Assembly: GCA_037903355.1 (NCBI GenBank)
Contig: JBAJFE010000004.1
Location: 2,976,001-3,040,000 of the forward strand
Direction: 5' to 3'
DNA: 64,000 nucleotides
Source: Trichuris trichiura
Taxonomy: Eukaryota > Nematoda > Enoplea > Trichinellida > Trichuridae
Shown here piece after piece: positions 1 to 10,961 of the stretch. A program made the position numbers and the translations under genes. Under the pieces are notes generated by a model. It had not been told where the DNA came from. It searched no databases and saw only the letters and a list, made by a program, of their open reading frames with translations. How positions within the stretch are numbered: the first letter of the stretch is position 1; each line of letters starts with the position of its first letter.

Positions 1-2940
1 ACGCACCGCCTGTATACCTCGGGAGCACTCGCCAAGAGCGGCTTTCAATAAAGGAAGTTATTTACTGTTCAACGAGACTCCGTACGCCAAGTGGTCCACG
101 TCAGCGTTAACTCAATAAGAAGGGACAACACTTTGGCGATTGAGCAGCCTTTACTGGTAAAACTCAACTCGTCAATGCGTGGCACCTCTACTCACGTCCA
201 CGTGCAATCAACATTCTGCGCCCAGGAAGGACACTGAGCGCCAGTGCCAATCACCGCCTAGCGATTTTTGTTCCAAAGCTCAATCGAGCTCACTGCCGCC
301 ACGAGGAAGAGTGAAAGGCTCATTTCTCACCATCTTAGCCCAGCCGAGCGAAAGTCTGACCCCAGATGCGGTCAAGGAACTCATTAGCACCCTCAGCGGG
401 ACGACCTTTCCTTTTTTGAACATTCTTTTCCATTCTCTTTCAATTTCGCAACGACTTTGGCGTCTCGTTTTTTTAAAAAAGGCAAGAAAACAAAACTTCT
501 GCGGCGACCATCTGTGTTCCCACGGAATGCGAACATTGAAATGACCTTTCCAACATGAATACTGACAAGTTATTTTCCTTTCAGTTTCTAAGGCAAAACG
601 TCAATCGCCTATCGTGAAAATATGTTCGCCTCATTAGCATAGGTGTAGATAGCGGTCCCTTGGAGCAACAAAACCTTGGAAGATTTAACTAGCACACCTC
701 TTGCCGAGACGAGTTGCTGCTAGCCAAAAACTCGACGTAATAACGGAATGACAGCGTGATGTGCACGCAGGCATATCTTTTAACCTATATATACATGCAG
801 CGAAATGGGAAGCTCAACAGTCAAATAAAATTAGAATGAAAATGACGTAACCGCCTTTTCTTCGTCCCAGCTTAACTCAGCGAGTACTAAGAAGGCCTTT
901 TAAATCAAGCTTTGGCAAATAAAGCTCTTACAACAGGGCACAGCTGGTAAAATGCTGAAGTCGCTAATATTTTAGTCTGCCTCTTAGACGAAAAGAATGC
1001 GGGATGCCATACGGCTAAACGGCTATTATGTAACGTGCTGAGCAGGGTTTACTGTTATGCAAATGAGTTATCAGAAAAGCAGCTAAAGGACTAGAATTTG
1101 CTACTGGCCCAGATGCCGAAGGCTCTCAGTGAACAGCGGGACGCCAATGGACCTTAGGGGGAATTTAAATTTGCCATTAACCGTTGCATTGCAATCACTG
1201 CTGTCGGCAAACATTGCAAGTGCAGAAGGGATGGTAACTTATTTGTACGAACAAATTAACATAGCAAACGTGAGTGCACGTCGTCAAATGGTAGTTTAAA
1301 AGACCCTTTTAAAAAATTTATAGTACAAATGAGACGATGACTTTTTTCTGTTTGATTTATGAAAATAGTCCGAGTTAGCAGTTTCTATGGCCGCCAGCGA
1401 CGGTGTCTCAACGGGGAAATAAATATCTTCAGCTGGCTGCTGAAAATAACATGCATCCAATCGGTAAAAGACCAACGGCAACCATTAGTCAGCGCTCGAT
1501 TGGCGGCAGCCTATGCACTCTACTCTGGAAGTAACAAAACTTCCGTATGCCCAATTTGGCCCGTAAATGGAAAGTTAAAACGAACGCTGAATCAGTGCGT
1601 GCAAAAGAGTATTGTTTGAAAAAAAGGGACCAACAAAAACGACCATTGGACGCCGCTACAGGCGATGATTTATCAGTTTGTGCCTGCAGAAAGGAAGGCG
1701 ACAATCTTCGGACAATTTTGCCAACCATTGCCTTGTCTAGCACCTCGTTCGAAATTAATGCCAGCCACTTAGCTTGCGGCAACCAGTTTGACGTCCCAAA
1801 AAAAGGCAATGAGAAATTGATGAAAATTGAATTGATTACTTGATCGATGTTCCGTGCGGTTATTTATTGAAATTTCACAACGAATAAAATCTCTAAGGTG
1901 AATGGCACCCCCAGATCAGCGAACGTGCCTTAGCGCGTGTTATGCCGCCAGAAAGGGCAGCAAGAATGCTTTTCTAGCCCAACTCGGCGGGCGCCACATT
2001 TGCGCCCCATATTAGGAGAAAAAGGAGATAACGTCAAAGAAAAGCGCTTGGTAACATAAAATTCTTTTTCCTTGCTTACTATGTATCCGTGGCTCTGTCG
2101 TTCTTGGCCAAATAAAAAAGCGGATAATGACCAAATAATTAAAAGGCTGAGGCACCAAACAGCAACATCAGCCGCAGAGTAAACGCGTAGTACAACGTAT
2201 AACTAACGAACCAATTTCTGGCTAAACGAAGACAACATTTAAGCTGCAGTATACCAACTGGATGGTTTACACGCTGCGCGGTTACAAAGACAGAAATGTA
2301 AATGCGTCTGCTAGCAGTCGTGCAGGTGAAAGAATTGCGTAATTTACGTGCATTCCTTTGAATCTTTACTCAATGACGCGTCGCCTTTTGCCCGCTGTTT
2401 TCTGAACGAATTTTTTGCCGATTCACCCACAAAGATTACGTCCGCAACGTAAAGAATTCCTTTTTCGGTAAAGCAAAATATTTCTTCGGAGTTTAAACAA
2501 AGTTTACTCGGTGCTGCGTCAACGGGCAGAACTTTTTGTCGTGAAGTAACGCAATTGCACTACCCACCCTTAACTAAATGAAAGCAGCGCGTCTTGCTTG
2601 AAACTGCAAAGAATTCTAAGCTCGAAAAGGTAAGTTCAAGCATCGAAAAATGATACGGTTGATCATAAGCTATATGAAAAAAAGCGCCAACTTGGAAAGC
2701 ACCCATCAAACCGCTGCTAGCCAATACCACGACAGTGTCGCGGAGCTCGCATGAACGAGGTGAGCTACACCAAGTCACCCTGCGTGCTATCAAAGTCCGA
2801 GCAATGGCTTACTCTTTTCCATTGCCTTTAAACATCAAAGATTTTAAAACAGACGTCTACTACCATTTTCTGTACAGTTTTAATTCTTGCTTTTGGTTTT
2901 GCCACGCCTTAGCAGAAAAGATTTTGGAAAGCTAAGCCCA
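1..2940. other. gene-free stretch, nothing recognised
   Basis: Open frames here are all under about 125 codons. None carries a domain I recognise or a coherent chain of splice sites. No tRNA, tandem repeat or clear inverted repeat was seen. Exons of a divergent gene with small exons could be missed by eye. Confidence 0.4.
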
Positions 2941-2952
2941 CAGATGTGATCT

Positions 2953-3172
2953 CTTGGTACGGGACTGTATGTTTTCATAATGAAATATCTTTATTACAAC
3001 AGAGTGAGTCCCGTTTAATGTGCAGTAAAATCTTGAACTCTGGTCTATTATCTATTATGATATTCATAATTTAAGATCTCTGAAGACGGGTCTCGAGTGA
3101 CCCGAAAGCTCCAGAGTTCAAGATTTTACTGCACATTAAACGGGACTCACTCTGTAATGAAGATATTTCATT
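2953..3172. mobile_element. hammerhead inverted-repeat element, copy 1
   Basis: Two arms, about 2981-3043 and 3111-3170, are inverted copies of each other (shared words include GAGTCCCGTTTAATGTGCAG). A 5' flank with CTTGGTACGGGACTGTATG at 2953-2971 is found on one side only, exactly as in the copies near 8.1, 47.9 and 55.5 kb. The right arm keeps the hammerhead-like segment (3077-3115); the left arm stops short of it. There is no coding capacity. Inferred to be a non-autonomous relative of Penelope-like terminal repeats. Confidence 0.7.
3077..3115 (+). ncRNA. degenerate hammerhead-like ribozyme motif
   Basis: CTGAAGA is followed by one extra C, then a GGGT/ACCC stem, then GAAAGCTC. This matches the better copies at 8.06 and 47.88 kb. 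The outer helix needs a bulged C to pair (TCT with AGA), so this copy is probably impaired. No activity is shown by sequence alone. Confidence 0.45.
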
Positions 3173-3180
3173 ACAGTTAA

Positions 3181-6100
3181 ACCCACAGGTTAAAATAGCC
3201 GATGTGCTTACTACTCTCTAAAATTATTAATACGAAAGAGGTCGTGTCCATAAACAGCCATCATAACGTCTATCACTTCCCAAGGAAGGTGCAGAAAGCA
3301 TTATTCTTTGATTATGCAAATATTTAAGGACATAAGTAAAAAATATCTTCGCTATTTCTTATGAGTTCAGTTTACTAAAAGTCATTCGACATTTCAACAT
3401 TCTTGCGTCAAGGTTGCAAACGTAGATAAAACTTGCAAAAATGTATCATTATTTAATGTTAGCATTGTACTGATAGCCTTTGCTCTCGTTTGCAACTTAC
3501 CAAAAACAATCAGGTTGAAAGATCGGTAACTTGGAGAGTAACGATGTTAGGCTGCCACAGTTCCCGCGATCCCGCCGTTAACCAAAAGAGCAGCGCAGCT
3601 CTGCTTCAACGAAAGCACGATGATTTCATTGCGAAACCGCCACCGCATTGACTATTTAATGATACCGACTGAAGGAAATGAAATCATACTTCCTGCCTCC
3701 AAACTCGGCAGGTTTCAAGTACACCTCATTCGCCCAATGCCAGCAAGACGATCCTGCTAACCGTGAGCAAAAGGCAACAAGCGGTTGCAAGTACAGCCTG
3801 TGCGACGAAAAATCAAGGATAGGCAAAAAGATGTCGCGCATCTAATCACGTCTTCCGGGCGGTCACCAAGGCCTTAACAAGTACGCAAGCGCGTAGGCTG
3901 ACGGAAAAAGTGCTCGGAAAAGTCAAACTTTCGCGCGAAGCGGTTACTAATAACTTTTTCATGCCCATTCATGGTTTACTGTAAAAACTGCCCCAAGATA
4001 GGTAAATTTTCACCATGAAAAGACGGCCAACTCCTTTGCGCTCCCTGGGAATGCCAGCCATGACGGGTTGTACTGAGGAAACGAAAAGGAAAAGACGAAC
4101 GGACCTACCGTTTGCCTAGTCGATAAGTATCGCAACAATGGGATATTCGTCACGAATCTTAGCAGCGCGAGACTCGTTGCGTGACGAGGTTTCGAGGTCA
4201 GCCAAGCGGTCGTGACTAGAAAGGAAAGCGCCCTCAATCGCAAAAGGAGCTAAGCAGGCCTTTACGCATTTCTGATACGTCCATGGAAGAAAGGAGTGCG
4301 GTTTTATGGTCGCACTTAACCTTTGCACCGCGGGGAAGCAAAACCGAGTGCATAAAGGCTACAATGCCCCGCTCGGACGTTGACCAACTCTCAATGGCGA
4401 GATAACCTGAACAGATGTTCCAATAACTTAGGCAATGGGGGAAAATTTGCCAAACAAGGTTTGCTCAACGACGTGCGAAAAATTGAAAATTGCCAACCTA
4501 ACAATTCTTCTTCAAACGGACAACATGACGACCAAACTCACTTTCGGTCAGCCGCCTTGAGTGACCACTGCACACAGCGTCGTAGGGTCAGGGTCAAGTC
4601 TCAATTCTGGTGTCCTTGTCTAAGATGAGATGGGGCAGATCGCTGAAAGCCACCTGGACAGTGCGTAAGACCAGATGCGTTCACCGAACGTAGACAGGTG
4701 ACGACGAAGACGGAAGAAAAGTTGCACAGAAGCTAAGTTGAACAGTTCGCAATCCTTATCACCATCGAAGTCAAGCAGCGCGTAGGTGACTCAGTACTGC
4801 TTGTTGCCTTTTAAGGGCATCACGGGTCGCAATCATTCGCGCAGCAAGGAAGGTAAACAAGCTGTGGCGCTGCTTAGAAACAGTGCTTCCCGCCAGCATC
4901 CGCAACGCATGCAGATCAAATGAAATGATCGATAGCAGATCGTTACTGAGTTATCAACCGTATGGGATAGTTGCAGGTTGAAAATAACCATTCGAGATAC
5001 AGCTGTTACTGTCGTGTAATCCCCTTTCGTTAACTTAGGCAAAACAGCTGGAAACTTGTCGTCAAAATTCGGCGACACCGCAAGGGTCGACCTTGTCCTG
5101 GAATGCAAGTTTATCGGAAAGAAAAGGACTCCTCGCGAATGAATCGCTTTCAATCTCCCTACTTGTGATACGCGTCGCTGGGTTGCCAACGTGGTTTTTC
5201 AATTACCGACAAAAAGTTCTGCGGAAAACCGCTCTGGCCCGCTTAGATTCCCATTATTTTCGAATCAGTAGTTTCGATCGGAATTTAGCGGCGCATGCAA
5301 GCGCTACCCTAACGCCTCAAGTCACAAACGGGAGTTCAATTCACCAAGGAAAAATGCGATTTAAAAAAATGAAGGTAAAACCTCAGGTATAAACATAGCT
5401 TTAAAAAGGGTGAAAATGACCGCAAGAAATCGGTGACCGCCATTTAAGTATGGCTCGTTGAACTTGCGCCTGAAACTGAGGCCACGTAAGTTCGGATAAG
5501 GTTTCGGCTTTGGCTTGCGTTTCTAAAGGGCGATGTGAACAACTTGTTAGAGCGCCTTTCTTTAAACTGTTCCAATCGAGTTGCTACAAAGGCGAGCAAT
5601 TGAGGCATTCAGCAAAAACCAAAGCGAATCAATACGACGTATTGTCAGAGGCAGGTAAAGTCGTAATGAACAGTTTGGCATCTTGAAGGCAATTACGCTA
5701 ACGTGAATAAGCAAGTTATCAACAATTGCTATCTTCAGGACAGTTTTGAGCTTCAGAAGGATTGGGTGTAGGTTAGGAATAAGAATGAGCGAAAGTGAAC
5801 AATAAGAAACCAACATTGCCACTTCGACGCACCGGATAGTTTCAAGGCGAAATAGTATACCAGTTAGTACGGGGAAGACTAAGCGTGGAAATCCTATAGA
5901 CAGTAGTGTTTGTTTGCTGTTAGCATTCCTGGTAGGACTAGTGTACACAATATAGTATTAATCAAGCCGCCTTGGACAGCAGCATGATTAATGATTATTT
6001 GATTTCAAATTTTTATTTCGCGAATGATTCTCGCTAAATTCTATCACAGCAGCATAGCAAACATGAAATCATAGAAACTGCCTAATCAAATCTAAAGACG

Positions 6101-7490
6101 ATAAGTTCATCGTCTTCAGCTTCACAACAGTCACTAAAATCGCGGATATCTTTTGTGGTTTAAAAAAACTGCTATGAAAGAAGACTTACGTTGATAAGCT
6201 ATGGCAAAAGACAAAAGATGCAATGCACAACGTATCTGGACTTACTAGCAATGTTTTCGCTTTCTCCATGTATACAAGTGTGCACTCCCTTGGGTATACC
6301 GACCCTTTAAGGCCAAAAATGTATTCGTTCTATCAACTTCTTGAAGAAACCTCATTATTTGCATTCCAACATTTTTCCACATGCTCTTGTCCTTGCGCGC
6401 TGCGATTCTGCAAATAGGACGCGTCAAGGGTCAATGAGCTCAGCGGAAGATCATGCTTGACCAGCTACGCGTTGGACGACCCGCTAACGGAAATATTCTT
6501 TTCGGCCGCTGTTGACCTGTTCCTCCTTCGAGTCTGCATGCATACCAGCTGCAACCGGTTTCTCGGAAGCTATCACTTCAGCCTCCTCACTTTTCAAGGT
6601 GCACGAAATTTGAAAAGTCAGCTTAGGAACAGGTGCTTTGTCCTTCTGCTCTGTCAACAAACTGGCCAAAATAAAGCCGGAACACGTCCGGTGTGAAGTA
6701 AAAATTCTTAGTCGCGACAATTGTGCCATTACTAACTCTATCAACTATTTAAGAAGCTTAGCTTTTAAGAAAAACGGTTCCAAGCTGCGCTTACTGCAAG
6801 TACGCCTTTGCCCTTATATTTGATCGGCAAAGTATATGTGTTTGATAACAGATTCAACATAAGCACGTACGCCATGACTTCGAAACCATCGAAACAGAGC
6901 TCTTATCAAACGACTCTATTTTTAAAAAAGAGCATTCAAGGAGCAATTCAATCGAATAAAGCCTAATGACCTAAACTATATTATTGAACGGAAAAATTTC
7001 TCAGACTTTCTGTAAAGTAGTCACGTAATATAAATTGATTTATGGGGCAGAATATCTGCCATTTGATTAAGAAAATATTGCTGCTGCACAGGTTTGCAAA
7101 GAACTTCAAATACGACACGTGAATTCCCCCAGAGAAACTATAGTCACATATGATAAGAAAAATTCGCTCACAGTAAGAGCTACCGGTTTGTTCCCGCAAC
7201 AACGTCTATCTATCGACGTAAAAAAAGGTCACTGGAAGCATTTCGGTTTTGTTTACGGAAAAAGTCGTTTATTCTAGCTTCAACACGAACAAAGCTTTTA
7301 CGGATACCATTGTGTGAGAGAGATATTCATTCTTTGGCGTTTACAAAGACGCTGACAAAAAGACAGTCGACTTTCAGTGGATAAAAAGAAAGTACCCAAA
7401 AGTTTATGTATTGTAATTTTGAAAGCACAGCTTTTCGTGCAGGACAAAGGAATTTCATGTACAGTATATAATTTTGTTGTTATGGAAGTG
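3181..7490. other. gene-free stretch, nothing recognised
   Basis: The longest open frame is 128 codons (5562-5948, minus) and encodes a generically hydrophobic peptide with no motif. No splice-consistent gene model, RNA gene or obvious repeat was found. Confidence 0.35.
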
Positions 7491-7643
7491 CCCACTTATA
7501 AAAATCAATAAATTGTTATCAGCAGAGCTCTCAGGTGAAATCCTCACCCGAAAGCTCCGATGATCACAATTTATTTGTTATAACAGGGCACCTCCGTGAC
7601 TGATGAAGAAATTTATTACGGATGTGTCCCGTTTGTTTTCTGT

Positions 7644-7681
7644 CCGGAGCTTTCGGGTCATTCGAGACCCATCATCAGCGG
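7644..7681 (-). ncRNA. hammerhead-like ribozyme motif
   Basis: Read on the minus strand: CCG, core CTGATGA, one extra T, helix II GGGT/ACCC, then GAAA, a two-base helix III (AG/CT), C17, and CGG. The CCG and CGG pair as helix I. All invariant core bases of a hammerhead are present, apart from the extra base before helix II. Mirror partner of 8061-8098. Confidence 0.6.
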
Positions 7682-8060
7682 TCTTAAGTGTAAATATGAA
7701 TTGTGCCATGCCATCTATCGATTCTGAGGATTTTAAAGCGGGTATTTTAAAGAGGTTTTTGTATTTGAGTCTGTCAACTGTTCCATTTATATTGCAGTTT
7801 TGTCCATTTCTGTTTGTTCTAATTATTTGTTTTTTCTTCTTTCCCGGCTATTGCTAACTAATTAGAACAAACAGAAATAGACAAAAATACAATAGCCGGG
7901 AAAGAAGAAAAAACAAATAATTAGAACAAACAAAAAAAAGAAGTACGCTGACAGACTCAAATACAAAAACCTACAAACAGAAGGCTTCAAAATACCCGCT
8001 TTAAAATCCTCAGAATCGATAGATGGCACTCGCTGGCACAATTCATATTTACACTTAAGA

Positions 8061-8098
8061 CCGCTGATGATGGGTCTCGAATGACCCGAAAGCTCCGG
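8061..8098 (+). ncRNA. hammerhead-like ribozyme motif
   Basis: CCG, CTGATGA, extra T, helix II GGGT/ACCC with an eight-base loop, GAAA, AG/CT helix III, C17 as predicted cleavage nucleotide, then CGG pairing with CCG. The very short helix III is typical of Penelope-associated hammerheads, which are thought to work best as dimers. The adjacent inverted copy at 7644-7681 is the opposite strand's version. Confidence 0.6.
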
Positions 8099-8196
8099 AG
8101 CCTCTTTATATAGAAAACAAATGGGACACATCCGTAATAAATTTCTTCATCATGAAAACATATTGTCCCGTACCAAGAAACCACGTTTTCAAAACT

Positions 8197-8699
8197 TCCG
8201 TGACTGTAAAATTGCATAATACATATAAACAAAGATTAATTAATGATTCGTACCCGAAACTTAGCAACAACTTAACTTCTGTGAAAAGCAAGAGAAACAA
8301 ATGCGCTTTTCTCAACCAGTTTTGCAGTAGAATATATACGGTTTTCTTTGAAAAAAATGCAAAATAAAACTCTGCGTCACAGTCTTAAAAATTTTCAATT
8401 AAGCGTCTTTTGAAAGCAAAAGATTTAGCGCATTAGAATTGCATGACCATGTGGATTAGCATGTTGCTTGCACTTCATTTGCGTGGACATACCGTAAACT
8501 GATAATAAAGCTCAACTCAACGCCATAGGAACAAACTGATCTGGCCACTTGCAATTTCGGACGTACCTGAAAAGGGACGACGATCAATTTGAGCAGAACA
8601 TTTTTGCGTTTCAAGGTGACAGGCGAAAAGAGACTTGGCAGAATATGGGCAAAAGGAATTTTCACGAGCCGACGACAAATCGCAATGATAAGTAGGACG
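8197..8699. other. spacer, nothing recognised
   Basis: AT-rich spacer between the hammerhead element and the stop codon of the WAC-like gene. It probably includes that gene's 3' UTR. No motif was seen. Confidence 0.4.
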
Positions 8700-9683
8700 T
8701 CAGCAATTTTGGGGACTCGATTTGGCTTTTTTCCTGCCGGAGGCAACGAAATCGTCGAACGCAATTTTTTCCCTTAGCACTGCTATTTCCGCCTCGAGGG
8801 CACGCTGTTTTTGCATAAGTTCCATTAGCTTCACACGGTTATAGCACAGTTGAAAATCAACGCGCTGCCTTTCCAAGCTTAAATGGTCTGCTTCGATAAG
8901 CATATTGTCCGGTGGTAGATATTCAAGGGCGGAATTTATATAAGAAACCGATTCCTCATTCATGAGATTTCTCAATACTTCAGGAACTTGTATATTATCG
9001 TCGATGTCCAGTAAGCTATTTGGTAAAGGCCTTTTCATGAAAAGGTGATCCGTCAGATTTCCCTGTCTTGACCTTGCATAGCTGGAAGACGGTACGCTCT
9101 GCCCCGAGTTGGCACTTGCCGGTTGAGGGGTTTGGTATTTTGGAAGATAACTTATTTCGGGTGATAAATGCTGGTTGACGCCGGATTCGAAACTTTGAGA
9201 CGGCACTGTTTTACGACATTCGACTAGACGCTCGTCGGAAGCAGGATAAGAAGCTTCTGCATTACTTGAATCAACTTTGTTCAACGTTTCTGCCGACTTT
9301 TTGCCAAGCAAGGATAACGCTTTGGTCAAAACGTCCGGCGCGTGAAGATCCAACTTACTCTGCAATGCCATGTTTACAAGAGTACTTGCCAAATTTTCAC
9401 GATCCGTTAAAGCATCAGACTTCATTGGAACTTGAGAACTCTTTTCCTTTTCTGGCATATTTGCTTCTTGACGATGGTTTGAACCAACTGTTACGTCTAC
9501 CGAGCCTTCCTGTCCAACGGGAACTTGTTCTTTTCTAATTTTATCCTGTTTCTTCTGACTGGGCCCCAATTCTGCCGGCTTTTTCCACTGTGACAACCCG
9601 GTACTTTCATTGTAGTAGTAAAGCCTGCCAGAGCTGCTCACGCATGTTCGCCATGTCATAGAGGAGGAATTCGATTCGCCTAA
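8700..9683 (-). CDS. WW-domain, coiled-coil protein (WAC-like)
   Basis: One long exon. Near its start it encodes a WW domain with the classic pattern SSSGRLYYYN...LSQWKKP, including both the tyrosine block and the second tryptophan that form the proline-ligand groove. A low-complexity, Ser/Pro/Gln/Glu-rich middle follows. The last roughly 60 residues form a charged helix (LERQRVDFQLCYNRVKLMEL and onward) likely to be a coiled coil, ending in a basic tail. WW domain at the front plus C-terminal coiled coil is the layout of WAC, the adaptor for RNF20/40 H2B ubiquitination; the WW core is also closest to WAC by eye. The frame stays open to 9893, but TTGCTGTTAG at about 9684-9693 looks like a splice acceptor, so upstream exons are likely. 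An internal ATG at 9659 precedes the WW domain. At about 320 residues it is shorter than vertebrate WAC. The assignment to WAC specifically is inference; another WW protein is possible. Confidence 0.65.
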   Translation of the reverse strand, partial: LGESNSSSMTWRTCVSSSGRLYYYNESTGLSQWKKPAELGPSQKKQDKIRKEQVPVGQEGSVDVTVGSNHRQEANMPEKEKSSQVPMKSDALTDRENLASTLVNMALQSKLDLHAPDVLTKALSLLGKKSAETLNKVDSSNAEASYPASDERLVECRKTVPSQSFESGVNQHLSPEISYLPKYQTPQPASANSGQSVPSSSYARSRQGNLTDHLFMKRPLPNSLLDIDDNIQVPEVLRNLMNEESVSYINSALEYLPPDNMLIEADHLSLERQRVDFQLCYNRVKLMELMQKQRALEAEIAVLREKIAFDDFVASGRKKAKSSPQNC

Positions 9684-9893
9684 CAGCAATTCCAAATGGA
9701 GACAATTCAAATAAACGGCATTTACCAGTTGGTTTCGTATCAACACCAATATCCGCTTGCTTGATAACACTTGGACTCGACATCTCTCAAAGTTTGTACC
9801 ACCAGGTGATTCAACGTTTCGATCAACTACACCTAAGATCAGAAATGCTGAATCAAAGGTCAACAATGCTCCGCGTGTTTTACAAGTAACCAA

Positions 9894-10734
9894 TTGTTCA
9901 AGAATAAATATGGTTATTCCGCATCAGGGAAAGAACCTTAGAAAAGAAAAAGTTTCTTCGAGTGCGATGAAGACTGGACGTGGATATCGTCAACAGCTCC
10001 ACTCATCGCGAATAAACCTGTACATAAGACTCAAAAAAATTTGTGAATTACACTTACACGCATACATGTGATGAAATTACATCGAAACACTTAGTTACAG
10101 TTACAAATGTACTTCCAAGACAAAGTGTCTAACTTCCTACGCTTAATGAACTCAGTTTCGTTGGTCGCTAATGATATTGCATAAAGCAAGGGTGAACAAC
10201 CATTCACGGTAACGAAAGCAACCGCTATTATCAAAAATGCTCTCCTAGGATGCACAATTGAGAAAACAAGGAGGACTAAATTTTGAAGTAACGAACAGAA
10301 CCAATGCAATCGGATGTAAAAAGTTATCATCAAAAAAAACGCGGATCATCAACACTGGACAAACTGTTAATAATTTACGTAAGAACTGTATCAAATGGCT
10401 TACGTCCGAATGTCGCTTAAAGCTTTCGTCCGTAATGAGCGGGCAGCAAAAAGCCAAGTAACCAAACGCTTTTTACAAGCTCTAAAGGCAGAACACAATC
10501 GTAACCAGTGATTTGAAGTTCGCAAACAAGCGCTGTTACGAACTTTAAAGCCGTTTAACCAAAATTCCAACCAAACAATAGAGACATTTAATGCTTCTCA
10601 AGTTGGTGGTATACTGTAATACGAATCGCATTACTGCAGCAGTTGAAAATTTTGGCAATGTACAAATGTTACGGACTTGAGCAGCTCACTAAGGTTAATA
10701 GAAATGGCGGAAATAAATTTTAAATAGTAAACTC
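9894..10734. other. upstream region of the WAC-like gene, nothing recognised
   Basis: Likely holds the promoter and any missing first exon of the minus-strand WAC-like gene. No frame, RNA gene or repeat could be supported before the Penelope-like element starts at 10735. Confidence 0.35.
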
Positions 10735-10856
10735 TTCATAGTAGATCTTCAGATTCACGGGTTTGGCCTGTTGGATGTATCTGTAAGTAAACTTCAAAAT
10801 GCCCTACCAACGGATGGATGAGCAAATTGTAAGAGAAAATACAGAACAATTTGTAT

Positions 10857-10897
10857 ACCGTACGTTTCGGAACTGCTCGTGTTCCGTCGTCAGCAGT
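10857..10897 (-). ncRNA. hammerhead-like ribozyme in Penelope arm
   Basis: Exact mirror of the motif at 12504-12544. On the minus strand: ACTG, CTGACGA, extra C, helix II GGAAC/GTTCC, GAAA, then CG/T and CGGT pairing with ACTG. It lies inside the 3'-side arm of the element. Confidence 0.62.
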
Positions 10898-10961
10898 GTT
10901 GGGGAGAAGGTGTTTATTCGGTAAGGGGTTTATATAGCGCATGGGTACAATGGGTGTTTGA

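Larger units (their letters stand above)
7500..8196. mobile_element. hammerhead inverted-repeat element, copy 2 (long hairpin)
   Basis: A very long imperfect palindrome. The left arm 7603-7859 and right arm 7862-8152 are inverted copies meeting near 7860, where TTTCTTCTTTCCCGGCTATTG faces its complement. Both arms contain the hammerhead-like core. The right side continues into the one-sided flank (CCCGTACCAAGAAACCACG, about 8167-8186) seen in the other copies. The right arm has small insertions relative to the left, so pairing is interrupted. A further decayed arm-like piece with ACCCGAAAGCTCCG lies at about 7525-7562. No protein is encoded. Confidence 0.75.

Noticed and set aside
179..544. 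121-codon plus-strand frame near the window start
   Set aside because: No recognisable domain and an irregular composition; could not be supported as a gene.
5562..5948. 128-codon minus-strand frame with hydrophobic stretches
   Set aside because: No signal of splicing, motif or conserved pattern, and the composition looks like chance in AT-rich DNA.
7862..8131. Overlapping minus- and plus-strand open frames of 80-90 codons
   Set aside because: They arise from the long palindrome, where each arm gives a mirror-image frame; there are no protein motifs.
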